Part shown: one piece after another, positions 36,499-45,779 of the stretch
Layout of the letters: each line of letters starts with the position of its first letter
Position numbering within the stretch: the stretch's first letter is position 1
NCBI RefSeq assembly: GCF_902364365.1
Contig: NZ_CABJDN010000003.1
Span: 310,001-374,000 of the forward strand
DNA from: Bacteroides intestinalis
GTDB lineage: Bacteria; Bacteroidota; Bacteroidia; Bacteroidales; Bacteroidaceae
DNA: 64,000 bases
Reading direction: 5' to 3'
Notes under the pieces: generated by a model
Database searches by the model: none
The model's input: only the letters and a program-made list of their open reading frames with translations
Told to the model about the DNA's origin: nothing
Position numbers and translations under genes: made by a program

Positions 36499-39264
36499 AT
36501 GAAAAAGTTGTTTATTACAATGATCTGTATCTTTATTCTTCCTTCTTTGTTTTTCAAGGATGGAGGCGAAATACTAGCTTTTCCAACTCAGGAGAAAGTC
36601 TACCTCCATACCGACAAACCTTTCTATTTAATCGGTGATACCATTTGGCTAAAAGGTTATCTTGTAGATGCACAAACGCATAAAGAGAGAGATGCGCAAA
36701 GTCGTTTTTTATATATCGAACTCATAAACCGGAAGAATAAGGTAATTCAGCGTAAAAAAATAAAAGAAGAAAACGGGCATTTTTCTAACTTCATTCCTTT
36801 AGAAAAAGATATTGAAGAGGCCGATTATCAGATTCGCGTTTACACCAATTTCATGAGAAATCAAGGAGAGGAGTTTTTCTTTACCAAGCAGATTCCAGTA
36901 TATGCCAATACCTCTTCGTTACTTACTGCGAACATCGAATATGATTCGGATGAAACCGATGGAAAATATGCCGTTATCACCTTGTTGCGTAAAGAGGGCA
37001 CTCCCTATGCAGGTTCTCGTGTCGAGTATATGATTCGCACGAAAGAGTATAAGAATCGCTTTCGTCGTGTGAGAACAAATGCCGATGGACAAATACGCTT
37101 TAAGTTACCCGACCGGAAGAAAGGCGTGGAACCTTATGTTTATCTTTCTCTATACGAGAAGGAATATGTACACCGCAAGCGCATCTTCCTGCCTCAGGAT
37201 TATGAATATACAGTTGGCTTCTATCCGGAAGGAGGGCATTTACTGGTAGGAGTACAACAGCAGGTTGCCTTTAAAGCAGAAACATCGACTGGGGAAATAA
37301 TAAATGTAGAAGGATATGTATTAAATCAGCGAAAAGATACATTGGCTACACTCAGCAGCGAATATGCGGGCATAGGTTCATTTACGATTCAAACCCAAGC
37401 GACAGATACACTGTGCGCTTTTGTGAAAGATAAGTTCGGACATGAGCAGAGTTTTACTTTGCCTAAAGCTTCCAACACCCATGTTGCTCTTGCCATACAT
37501 CAGGATACCACTTTCGTACACTATCGTATACTCACTCCTTCGGATAGAGTACTAAATGAGGATTTCGGCTTAATGGTGCATACACGTGGCAAGATTCTCA
37601 TGAATCGTGTCATATCCTGCGAAAAATTGTCCGATAGTATCCCTCTCGATTTATTTCCTGAAGGAATTACCCATTTCACATTATTCAATCTGGATACGAC
37701 AGTGGTAAGTGAGCGTCTTGTCTTTGTCAGGAAGCCTTCTACAGTATTTCAGTTGGCTGTTTCTGGTAGTCCAGCCAATAGTCGCCAACTTATAAAAATG
37801 GGGCTACGGGTGTTGAATGAGCGGCAAATGTCAGTACAGGGAAATTTCTCTTTGAGTATAACCGATGATTTCGCCGTGAATATAGATTCTACTGCCAACC
37901 ATCTGGTCAGTGAGCTATTACTGAACTCGGATTTAAGAGGCAATGTTTTTTCTCCTGGTTACTATTTCTCTTTTCACACTCCGAGCATCAAAAAGCATTT
38001 GGACCAACTCATGCTGACACACGGCTGGCGTAGATATGATGTGAATACAAACTTGAGAGAAGCGAAATATAAATATGAAGTTGAGAAAACTCAGCAAATC
38101 TGCGGATATGTTGAAAGTCATTTTGATAAGAAAAGATTGTCTCATTTTGCACTGCTTGTGAGCACTTCTCAAAAAGCTTTCAAACAAATTGTTATTTCCA
38201 ATGAGAAAGGAGAGTTTTGTTTTACCCATAATTTTCAGCAGGTCAAGAATCGTTTGACAGAGTTCTTGATTAACGGTGCTGGGAAAAAACCCAAATGGCG
38301 ATATGGGATTTATATGAATGAAACGGAATATCCCGGTACCGGACATTTGCACTGGCAAAAAGATGAAATACCTTTGAAAAGTAGAGCTTTCATTAAAAGT
38401 GTGCGCGAAGATTATACTCTTGTAAATGGAGAAAAAATATACCGACTGCCGGAAGTGGAGGTCACCGCTTTGCAATTACCGGATGGGTGGGTCTCATATA
38501 AGGTGGTTGAACCAGAAAAGATAGAGCAGATAAATGAAAAGACGGCTTTGGATTTGTTGAAGAGAACTCCTAACATTATGGTTTATTCCGGAGTTAGAAA
38601 TAGTGTTAACCAAATGTTTGTATTAGTTCCAAACAGAAACTTCAACGAAAAAAGTTCTTACAGCAAAATATCTGGTTCTAATGGCCAAAGTCCGATATCA
38701 GGTTACTGGGAACGCTTCTGGAAAAGAGTACCCGTAATAGTTGATGGATATGAACTAAAGAATCTACAAGATCTGGAAAATCTGCGTGCCGAAGATGTGA
38801 AGTCTATAAATTTTGTACGAGATAAGGCAATGTATATTGCAAACAGCGAGGATCATTATACTTGGGAAAATTATGAAGAAACAGAAGCTGTGACAATAGC
38901 TAATGCACCGAGAACTGGTGATGCACTACCTTTGATTGTTCAGCCCCAGAAAGTATATATAAGTACTTATCTCTCTAAAGGAATTATCGGTTCTTCTATT
39001 CCGAGCATTGCTCGTATAGGTTATTTATCTTATGCTAAGAATGCTGAATTTTATGCTCCCAAATACCCTACCGAAGAAAGCCGTAAGATTATCAACTCTG
39101 ATAAACGTACTACCATTCACTGGGAACCCAATATCCGTCTGAATGAGAAAGGTGAAACAGGACTAAGTTTTTATACAGCAGATCGCCCTTCTACTTATAC
39201 GATAGTGATAGAAGGTATAACAGATGATGGGAAAGTCTGTCGGTATGTAAAGCAAATAAAATGA
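36499..39264 (+). CDS. Giant MG2/plug protein B
   Basis: 921 aa, paralogue of protein A at 32607 with the same order: signal sequence, MG2 (EKVYLHTDKPFYLIGDTIWL, about 32-52), repeated macroglobulin-like domains, plug-like segment (about 690-790; EKTALDLLKRTPNIMVYSGV, VPVIVDGYELKNLQDLENLR, AEDVKSINFVRDKA) and the shared C-terminal block (IHWEPNIRLNEKGETGLSFY, TADRPSTYTIVIEGIT). In this copy the plug retains a VDG box similar to true TonB plugs. Last gene of the plus arm; a 17-bp hairpin follows 11 bases after the stop. Confidence 0.72.
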   Translation: MKKLFITMICIFILPSLFFKDGGEILAFPTQEKVYLHTDKPFYLIGDTIWLKGYLVDAQTHKERDAQSRFLYIELINRKNKVIQRKKIKEENGHFSNFIPLEKDIEEADYQIRVYTNFMRNQGEEFFFTKQIPVYANTSSLLTANIEYDSDETDGKYAVITLLRKEGTPYAGSRVEYMIRTKEYKNRFRRVRTNADGQIRFKLPDRKKGVEPYVYLSLYEKEYVHRKRIFLPQDYEYTVGFYPEGGHLLVGVQQQVAFKAETSTGEIINVEGYVLNQRKDTLATLSSEYAGIGSFTIQTQATDTLCAFVKDKFGHEQSFTLPKASNTHVALAIHQDTTFVHYRILTPSDRVLNEDFGLMVHTRGKILMNRVISCEKLSDSIPLDLFPEGITHFTLFNLDTTVVSERLVFVRKPSTVFQLAVSGSPANSRQLIKMGLRVLNERQMSVQGNFSLSITDDFAVNIDSTANHLVSELLLNSDLRGNVFSPGYYFSFHTPSIKKHLDQLMLTHGWRRYDVNTNLREAKYKYEVEKTQQICGYVESHFDKKRLSHFALLVSTSQKAFKQIVISNEKGEFCFTHNFQQVKNRLTEFLINGAGKKPKWRYGIYMNETEYPGTGHLHWQKDEIPLKSRAFIKSVREDYTLVNGEKIYRLPEVEVTALQLPDGWVSYKVVEPEKIEQINEKTALDLLKRTPNIMVYSGVRNSVNQMFVLVPNRNFNEKSSYSKISGSNGQSPISGYWERFWKRVPVIVDGYELKNLQDLENLRAEDVKSINFVRDKAMYIANSEDHYTWENYEETEAVTIANAPRTGDALPLIVQPQKVYISTYLSKGIIGSSIPSIARIGYLSYAKNAEFYAPKYPTEESRKIINSDKRTTIHWEPNIRLNEKGETGLSFYTADRPSTYTIVIEGITDDGKVCRYVKQIK

Positions 39265-39275
39265 GAAGAAATAAA

Positions 39276-39313
39276 CGATATTACACAAGTAACAAATTAC
39301 TTGTGTAATATCG
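39276..39313. terminator. 17-bp perfect hairpin between the convergent arms
   Basis: cgatattacacaagtaa (39276-39292) and ttacttgtgtaatatcg (39297-39313) form a perfect 17-bp stem with a four-base loop (caaa). There is no T-run on either side. It sits where the plus arm (stop 39264) and minus arm (stop 39369) face each other, so a bidirectional transcription stop or RNA-stabilising structure is likely. Confidence 0.65.
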
Positions 39314-39368
39314 AAATACTATAACTATTCTCTAAGAGTATACTAAGAATAAAAGAGGTCGCACAGTT

Positions 39369-40484
39369 TTATTGAACTGGGAAATCTGCACTGGTCAGAG
39401 ATGCCCAAGGCATAAACGATTGGTTAACTGTTCCTTCCGGACGACTTTTCTGAATCATTTTATAGGTATAAGGCATATCCATTCCTTTGCGGTCATGATA
39501 ATGATGGTAAGCGCGTTCCCAGGCAGGACATATCTTTTCGCGTTGTTTGGGCGAGATCTCAGGTCCATAGACTGGTTTTCCAAACCAAGTGATATACTGT
39601 ATATGAGGAACTTCTTCACCCGACATGTATTTAGCTGTATATTCAAATCCTTTATAGAGACGATTATCGAACGCCCCATATAAGTCTGTTTTTTGGTTCC
39701 ATGCTATCTCTGCGGCACAAGCAAGGAAAGCAAGCCCCATCTGTACATGCTGCTGATCACGTCCACTCTCTTGACATTGTCCGTTTTCATAAAAATAGTT
39801 CTTTATAGAGCCGTTACTATCACCGTCTGTCAACTGTTTGCATGCTTTGTCAAAAATATCTCGTCGATCAAGGAAGATGCCGATACACATTATGGTTTGT
39901 CCGTTGGCAGCATCCCAATTGCCATTGTAACGAGGTGTCCAGTCTGTTATCACAGGATACCAAATATTGATTACCATATCTTCAAATGCTTTACGATCTT
40001 TGTCACTCCAACCTTTGTAGGTATATTTGATGATCTCGGCAGCATTGAGATACTTAATGCCTGCTGTACCCACTTTCAGTTGGCGATTGTGATTGACGAC
40101 AGATTCAAGGGTATTTGCCCAAGCATTAAAAATTTCAATAGCCTTTTCCGCATAAGCTTTGTCTCCTTCCACATACCATTGCAACGCCATGGTGTAGGCG
40201 GCGGCTCCATCACGTACAAACTCTTTCCCGCCATTATCGGGCTGATTATACGGGCCGTTATCCACAACTTTAAATGGAGTTGGCTTATAGTGGAGTGAGG
40301 CAATTTCTGAATCTTTGAGCTGATTCCATGCTTCCTTCCAAGGCTCTTCACCTGCAAGGATTTTTGTTTTCATAAACTCGAGGTCAGAGGTCGTATGCAA
40401 CATTCCGGGATGCACAAATTCTTGTCCGAAACAAACTGTACACATCAATACGTACAGGAGCGAGATAAAAGTTTTTTTTGTCAT
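39369..40484 (-). CDS. AlgL-superfamily polysaccharide lyase (PL5/PL38-like) 1
   Basis: 371 aa with a signal peptide (MCTVCFGQ). An all-helical (alpha/alpha) toroid of the alginate_lyase (PF05426) family: FVHPGMLHTTSDLEFMKTKI, AYTMALQWYVEGDKAYAEKA, the core YNGNWDAANGQTIMCIGIF and ESGRDQQHVQMGLAFLACAA. The N-W and R-D-x-x-H motifs correspond to the conserved catalytic groove of AlgL-type enzymes. Length and motifs are nearer to PL38-like Bacteroides enzymes (reported on glucuronan or alginate) than to Pseudomonas AlgL, but the substrate is not fixed. It follows the beta-helix gene (44-base gap), so the two are one operon. Confidence 0.8.
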   Translation of the reverse strand: MTKKTFISLLYVLMCTVCFGQEFVHPGMLHTTSDLEFMKTKILAGEEPWKEAWNQLKDSEIASLHYKPTPFKVVDNGPYNQPDNGGKEFVRDGAAAYTMALQWYVEGDKAYAEKAIEIFNAWANTLESVVNHNRQLKVGTAGIKYLNAAEIIKYTYKGWSDKDRKAFEDMVINIWYPVITDWTPRYNGNWDAANGQTIMCIGIFLDRRDIFDKACKQLTDGDSNGSIKNYFYENGQCQESGRDQQHVQMGLAFLACAAEIAWNQKTDLYGAFDNRLYKGFEYTAKYMSGEEVPHIQYITWFGKPVYGPEISPKQREKICPAWERAYHHYHDRKGMDMPYTYKMIQKSRPEGTVNQSFMPWASLTSADFPVQ

Positions 40485-40528
40485 AACAATTAGTAGATTT
40501 ATTTCTGATATTCAAGAGCATAATCAAA

Positions 40529-42400
40529 TCACTTTCCGGTAGTTCTGATAAGAACTTTCTGAGTGTAAACTTTCCGGCCGGCCTCTTCCACACGAACTAT
40601 GTAAAAGTCATCGTTCAATGCCATACTTTCCACCCAGTTATTAGTAGAAGATTTAAGCGTTTGCACCATACTTCCGTTCGTAGTATAAATAGATATCAAT
40701 GCATCTTTTTGTGATTTTACTCTCACACGGTTTATCTCTACAATGATATGCGGGGTATTTTCTCTATTTACTTCAGGCATTAACCCCGTAGATATACCTC
40801 TAGCTTCTCTTTGAGCTTCATAAAGTGATGTTGGTTGCAGATTCTTACGATTCTGCCCTTCGATATATCCATCCATATATTCACTCATCGTATTACGATA
40901 TCGCCGTATCGTCTTCGCCGTACAACCGATAGCATAGTTCTGCCCTGTAGGTACTTTGTCCAGATAAATAGCACCTCCCTGTACATCGCAATTCCAAAAG
41001 ACACTGTTAGTACCTCCCCAGCCATGACCACTTCCCATGTTATCACGTAAGTACATGCCGATTTTACCGGCATTTGATTTTATGGTTCCCAATTCTTTCC
41101 AATTGTCAAACAGAATACCTTGTGACCATAAACGGTGTCCCTCTGCCTGTGCAAGAGAAAGCTCCGAACGGAAATTTAACACCACAATACCGCTGGTAGT
41201 GGCACAACCGTTAGAGATATAGTGATGGCGTCCGTTACGGGCATAACAGTTCTTAAGCAAGATCAGTTGTGAACGATGGTAGTTTTCAAAGTTATAATAT
41301 GTACCTCCGGTGCAAAGTCCTGAAGGATCAATTGCATAACAATCTTCGATTGTGCTCCGCGTAGTCGATGTTGTTTTGATACCTGCATGAACGAATCCTG
41401 ACATCGAAACACCTTTTACCCATGAATTTTCTAAAGAACTCATATAGATACAGTTCTGATCGACATTGGCCGTAGAATTTTCCGGGCTTCTTTCCAAAGA
41501 GATATGCAGGTTTTCAATACCTACATTGTGACGAACAGTACCCGGATTCTCAATCTTATAAATATAAGCTTGTGCATATTGCTGATCGAGTGTATAGAAA
41601 ACAGGTGCATCCACTTCAATTGTATTTCCTTCTACATTGGTCACATAACGGTGATAGGAAATATCAATATCTTTAATCTTCCATTTCATACTTTCATCTG
41701 TATTCCGTTTTGTGTTTCCACCATACCAGACTGCTTCCAACCATTCCGTAGTAGTGGGGTACTTTATACAGATTAAATCGCCAGCTTGATAAGCACTTGC
41801 GTCAGTTACCTGAAATGAATAATCTCCCGGCATTACCTTCCGGGTTGTAATATTTACCTGGTTGTTTCCTTTTCCATTGCCCCAGTTGTGTGCAGAAGAA
41901 TTTCCCATTAAAATGAGTCGCTTTGCCTTCTCGGAAGCATTTCTACCATACAGGACGGTAGAATCATTCTCAGAAAAACAATTACCTTCACCGCGCAGGA
42001 TAACTCCATCGTACGTCAAATTCAAGGTTCCATCAATATTATATCGCCCAGCTTTCAATAGTACGACTCCCCGGATGCCGTCAGCATTCAACTCATATTG
42101 TCCAACCTCATTAATCGCTTTTTGTACATGTTGCGTATTGTCAGCTTCTTTATCTTCCAGTGGACTAATAACGATGGTGCGTTCCGGCAAGTTGATTACA
42201 GGAATATCTTTCCCATTTTTATAGCCTGCCTGGCTAAAATCGGGTATGACAAAACCATCTTTATCTTTCTGATAAGTCAGATTTCCGGTCTTATCCTGAG
42301 TTACGAGTTGTGATTGCCAGCTTTCTTGTGCCATGAGCAAATTAGAACCTACGAATCCAGAGAATCCTATAAATAAGGATATAAGGTGCGCTTTCTTCAT
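40529..42400 (-). CDS. MGSGHGW beta-helix protein with T9SS-like C-terminal tail
   Basis: 623 aa with a signal peptide (LLMAQ). Starts with the block shared by its two paralogues (GNLTYQKDKDGFVIPDFSQA, GYKNG), then a right-handed parallel beta-helix: GVVLLKAGRYNIDG, YDGVILRGEGN, an MPGDYSFQVTDASAYQAGDL domain inserted in the helix, helical coils IENLHISL, CYAIDPSG, and MGSGHGWGG at about 454-462. The family resembles DUF4955/pectate-lyase-like proteins; no activity is known to me. The last ~65 residues (ISIYTTNGSMVQTLKSS, FYIVRVEEAGRKVYTQKVLI) look like a type-A T9SS sorting domain, absent from the paralogues. Upstream is the 22-bp array. Confidence 0.75.
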   Translation of the reverse strand: MKKAHLISLFIGFSGFVGSNLLMAQESWQSQLVTQDKTGNLTYQKDKDGFVIPDFSQAGYKNGKDIPVINLPERTIVISPLEDKEADNTQHVQKAINEVGQYELNADGIRGVVLLKAGRYNIDGTLNLTYDGVILRGEGNCFSENDSTVLYGRNASEKAKRLILMGNSSAHNWGNGKGNNQVNITTRKVMPGDYSFQVTDASAYQAGDLICIKYPTTTEWLEAVWYGGNTKRNTDESMKWKIKDIDISYHRYVTNVEGNTIEVDAPVFYTLDQQYAQAYIYKIENPGTVRHNVGIENLHISLERSPENSTANVDQNCIYMSSLENSWVKGVSMSGFVHAGIKTTSTTRSTIEDCYAIDPSGLCTGGTYYNFENYHRSQLILLKNCYARNGRHHYISNGCATTSGIVVLNFRSELSLAQAEGHRLWSQGILFDNWKELGTIKSNAGKIGMYLRDNMGSGHGWGGTNSVFWNCDVQGGAIYLDKVPTGQNYAIGCTAKTIRRYRNTMSEYMDGYIEGQNRKNLQPTSLYEAQREARGISTGLMPEVNRENTPHIIVEINRVRVKSQKDALISIYTTNGSMVQTLKSSTNNWVESMALNDDFYIVRVEEAGRKVYTQKVLIRTTGK

Positions 42401-43140
42401 ATTTATTAGTTTTTTATTTGTTTTACAAAGAAACCCTTTCTTTAGCTACCCCCTTTATTGAGAAATCTCATTTTCTTGCAATTTTGTATCATATTAAAGT
42501 ATTAAGTGAAGCACCGACCTCAATCTTTTCTCATTCAATTCGCATATCTTTTTACAATATTATTGTCTGTTTTACTTTCAAAAGAAAGCCTGTTTTATCT
42601 ATTCTATAACTCATGGTTTTCACAGGATAAAGATTATAGCATCTTTTGTGATTCAACCCAAGAATACTTATGCAAGAAGGTCGAATAAAAAAATAATAGA
42701 TATGCAGAAAATGAATAAAAAAGAGAATAAAGCTTAAGTATCTGGAGATAGAATATTAATATCCAAGACGCAGGACATTAATATCCTGCGTGCAAGAAGT
42801 TAACTTCCTGTCTACAGGAAGTTAATACCTGATGTACAAAGCCTATATAAACGTCATCAAGAATCCCCAAAGTGTATTTAGATCTTCTATTTCATCTTCT
42901 TTTCCGTTCACTTTTTCAGTAGCATTTTATCAACAGACACAGGATCATTTCTTGCAAATTGTAACCGAAAGACAGAAAAGGATAATACTTACAAGAAGAA
43001 CCCGTAAGCATTACCCTTTTCTACTTTCTTTTTGAATTTATCTAATCCTATTTCCGTGCATTCTTTTTGAACTTATGGCAGGAAGGGCGAAAGAATACAA
43101 ACGTACAGTGATTGAAAATACAAAATGTCAAAGCGACAAA
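42401..43140. other. 740-base gap in the minus arm
   Basis: No supported gene. It contains the 22-bp tandem array (42734-42843). Short open frames on the plus strand have Ser/Phe/Ile-rich, low-complexity translations and no start signals. On the minus strand ACAAAGAAA at 42425-42433 is a near-match to the -7 box for the 40529-42400 gene. The remainder is AT-rich; part (42950-43080) may be decayed coding sequence but I cannot identify it. Confidence 0.6.
42734..42843. repeat. 22-bp tandem array in the polysaccharide locus
   Basis: Contiguous 22-bp units beginning at 42734 (weak), 42756, 42778, 42800 and 42822, each opening TTAA and carrying CCTG or its complement. Adjacent units form hairpins: acgcagga/tcctgcgt around ATTAAT (42768-42791) and a 12-bp perfect stem ttaacttcctgt/acaggaagttaa with a 2-base loop (42800-42825). 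Different sequence from the array at 10422 but the same period and the same kind of place, between the 3' end of one minus-strand gene and the 5' end of the next. Confidence 0.85.
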
Positions 43141-45600
43141 TTAATCATGAGGTTGTGGGTTCGGATTAGTATGTGCTTCATATACTTTAAAATCTGCCAA
43201 TTGTAGACTTTCATCTTTAAGGCCATTGTCCGGACGATCGGATGCACTTTGCATCTTCCGTCCCAAACTGCGATAGATACCAAATTTATTACGAATGTTC
43301 GTTGCTCCTTTTCTCCACAAATCTACATCAGAGAAAGATTGATTGGCAAGTACTTTGCCATCGCTGATGCGGGTGAGCTTGATACGGAACGTGCCATGAT
43401 GGGTGTAATACATTTCTGTCTCAACCTGTATCCATTCGTCCTCAAAATCAGAAAGGGGGAGATCGTCTATCAGAATTCCTTTACCCGATGTTCTTGTATC
43501 TCCTGTATGGATTACTTGTACGCGTTTATTATCACCGTTCTCATCACAGCGTGTACTGATAGTGATGAGTGGTGCACCATTGTTTCCCTCTTGTGCCTTT
43601 AGTTGATGGATGTGGCAGAATTTAGTAGTGGGTTGAAAGCCTTTAGGAATACGGAATTTCCATTCCAATCGTTGCCATTCATTCCAGTTTCCATTCAGGT
43701 GGTGCCAATTACGGTTGGTCTGGCTTTTCATTTCGTTTCGCTGACGATCACTCAATAACCTGCCGCGGTCACTATCCAAAGCTTCAGCATTGGCATGATT
43801 TGTGAATTTAAATATGTATTGTTGCAAAATAGGATCGAATATTACTTCACAATGAACTCCGTCATAATGATCATTCTTCGATATATTAGGATGTTCAGAG
43901 TAGTCCCATCCTAAAGTGCGCATATATTCATGTATCGCGTCATAATCTCTTCCAATCAATTCGGAAGAAGCCTGCATACCTCCTTGAAAGGCATAGTCGG
44001 ATGGAGTGGGAGGAGGTAACTGTGCAGTAGATCCGTATCCGATAGCTTGCAATGCAGATTCGCCTAAACGCTCCTTAAGTTGTGCAAGATAAAGACTTTG
44101 AGGGGCAACCTGAGTATTATGAGAATCGAAAATACCAACGGGCAATGTCGGCCCCGATTGATTGAAAGGACGGCGTAGTGGTGTACTTTCCCCTTTACTT
44201 CCTATCACCCAGTTGCAGGTTCCCGGTGGCATTTGATTCACATAATTTTTTGCTACGCAATTCCAAGCAACGGACCAGGCAGTGCCCCAGCCATGCCCCG
44301 AACCCATGGAACCACGATTCTTGAAATCGATGCCTCCGTCCGGCAATACACAATTATCAAGTAGTAAACCAGTGCTCCAGCGTTGATGTCCTTCTATGCG
44401 TCCGTTCCCTCTGAAGCTGCAATTAAGGAATACAATAGGGCCTGTTTGTCCACCGCCAAGTGCCACAAACCAAATATTGTCGCCTGCAACCGAGCAACGG
44501 TCCAGTAAAATCTGTCCTCCATTCGGTGCAAATTCTGCTGGTTTGGAGGCTCCCTGATGTAGAGCCCTTCTTACCACATTAATTTGTTGCAGGGTGATAC
44601 GCCGACCTCCTACACCTACGCTTTCCATGGTTTCCATTGCATTGATATCCTTTGCCCAACAATCTTCTCCATTTATTCTTAATGCGTAATATAAAGCTTT
44701 TCCATGATTAACTGCCTGCGCCGGTGATTCAATGCGGAGGTTCTCCACACCGCACTGACGAATACGCCGGACATCATTGGCTATCACCACCGTAGTGTTA
44801 TCATCCGTAAACCGGGCATCATAAGAATCTACTAACGGAACTGTCAGAGTGATTGTATTTTTCTCGATACCTGCAATCGTCCGTTCTGCAATCAACAGTC
44901 TTCCTGCCTTTATCCAGGTCTGAGGTTTTCCGTCGCGTACCAGATCGTGCATCTTCATATATTTAATCCACTTCTCTGTCACAGGTTTACGTATTTCGAT
45001 ATTATCTCCAACTGAAAGTCCCGAAGCGTCTTCCACTGTGAAATGACAGGAACCGGCAGGAATATATTTGTCAATGACTTTTATGCTCTTCTCATCTGGA
45101 GAAGTCTCTCCCAAACGATTACCTGCCCGTTGACGAAGATTGTTATTCACAACTATAGCTGTGTGTTTTCCACCAGTCATAACAATGGTACTTCCACTTG
45201 GGTCACTTCCGGTACCGCGTAAAACTACACCGTCAGCTGTAATTTGGATAGTACGTTCGCATACAAAACGTCCGGGTGCCAACAATACAGCTCCCCGGAA
45301 TCCATTTTCATCTTGGGGAAGTGCAGAAACCATATCAATAGCTTTTTGGATATAGTCCGTGCAATCTTCATTCTCTCCTAAAGGATGTACCGTCAACTTA
45401 GCCGGAACATAAGGTAATGTAACTCCACCACCTTTATAGCCAGCATGGGAAAAATCAATGATGCGGTCACCCTTTTTCGTAGCTTTATATACTAACTTTC
45501 CAGATGCATCCGGATAAATCCACTGGCTTTTACCAGTTGGTTTCTGCCCCATAACGGACAAGGGAAAAAGAAGACATAGTAGATAATAGATGTTTTTCAT
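43141..45600 (-). CDS. Fusion of MGSGHGW beta-helix with jelly-roll lyase-like domain
   Basis: 819 aa from ATG 45600 (the in-frame TTG at 45612 is rejected). Signal peptide ends near SVMGQ. Residues ~20-520: beta-helix module with GKLVYKATKKGDRIIDFSHA, GAVLLAPGRFVCERTIQI, the inserted IPAGSCHFTVEDASGLSVGD and MGSGHGWGTAWSVAWNC at about 432. Residues ~533-815: a domain homologous to the separate lipoprotein at 35441 (MQASSELIGRDYDAIHEYM, RQRNEMKSQT, FCHIHQLKAQEGNNG, IRNKFGIYRS). Both end NPxPxxHD. The fusion implies the two modules act on the same polymer. Read from its own transcript after the SusD2 terminator (45721-45755). Confidence 0.8.
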   Translation of the reverse strand: MKNIYYLLCLLFPLSVMGQKPTGKSQWIYPDASGKLVYKATKKGDRIIDFSHAGYKGGGVTLPYVPAKLTVHPLGENEDCTDYIQKAIDMVSALPQDENGFRGAVLLAPGRFVCERTIQITADGVVLRGTGSDPSGSTIVMTGGKHTAIVVNNNLRQRAGNRLGETSPDEKSIKVIDKYIPAGSCHFTVEDASGLSVGDNIEIRKPVTEKWIKYMKMHDLVRDGKPQTWIKAGRLLIAERTIAGIEKNTITLTVPLVDSYDARFTDDNTTVVIANDVRRIRQCGVENLRIESPAQAVNHGKALYYALRINGEDCWAKDINAMETMESVGVGGRRITLQQINVVRRALHQGASKPAEFAPNGGQILLDRCSVAGDNIWFVALGGGQTGPIVFLNCSFRGNGRIEGHQRWSTGLLLDNCVLPDGGIDFKNRGSMGSGHGWGTAWSVAWNCVAKNYVNQMPPGTCNWVIGSKGESTPLRRPFNQSGPTLPVGIFDSHNTQVAPQSLYLAQLKERLGESALQAIGYGSTAQLPPPTPSDYAFQGGMQASSELIGRDYDAIHEYMRTLGWDYSEHPNISKNDHYDGVHCEVIFDPILQQYIFKFTNHANAEALDSDRGRLLSDRQRNEMKSQTNRNWHHLNGNWNEWQRLEWKFRIPKGFQPTTKFCHIHQLKAQEGNNGAPLITISTRCDENGDNKRVQVIHTGDTRTSGKGILIDDLPLSDFEDEWIQVETEMYYTHHGTFRIKLTRISDGKVLANQSFSDVDLWRKGATNIRNKFGIYRSLGRKMQSASDRPDNGLKDESLQLADFKVYEAHTNPNPQPHD

Positions 45601-45716
45601 TTGTTTTATCAATAGAATTAATAATAGTATAGCAAAGAAAAGGGAAAAAAAGAATTCCCGTTATATATATTGTCTCAAATGCTTGCAAAATCAGCGTAGG
45701 GGTTACCTTTTTCATA

Positions 45717-45755
45717 TAAAAAATAGGAGATTAGTTTAAAGCCAATCTCCTATTT
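45717..45755 (-). terminator. Terminator of the SusC2-SusD2 transcript
   Basis: aaataggagatt (45721-45732) pairs with aatctcctattt (45744-45755); on the minus strand the stem is followed by a T-run (A-run at 45717-45722 on the plus strand). It lies 25 bases beyond the SusD2 stop. Confidence 0.85.
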
Positions 45756-45779
45756 ATATCTTAAATTATGCGCTAATTA

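Noticed and set aside
23847..39264. Region considered as an integrative conjugative element or prophage
   Set aside because: Only the recombinase suggests mobility; no tra, mob, excisionase, capsid or terminase genes and no direct-repeat att sites were found by eye.
39693..40298. 201-codon open frame opposite the AlgL-type gene
   Set aside because: Antisense shadow of a gene with clear lyase motifs.
42418..43035. Small open frames in the 740-base gap
   Set aside because: Low-complexity, Ser/Phe-rich translations overlapping the hairpin array; no start signal or homology recognised.
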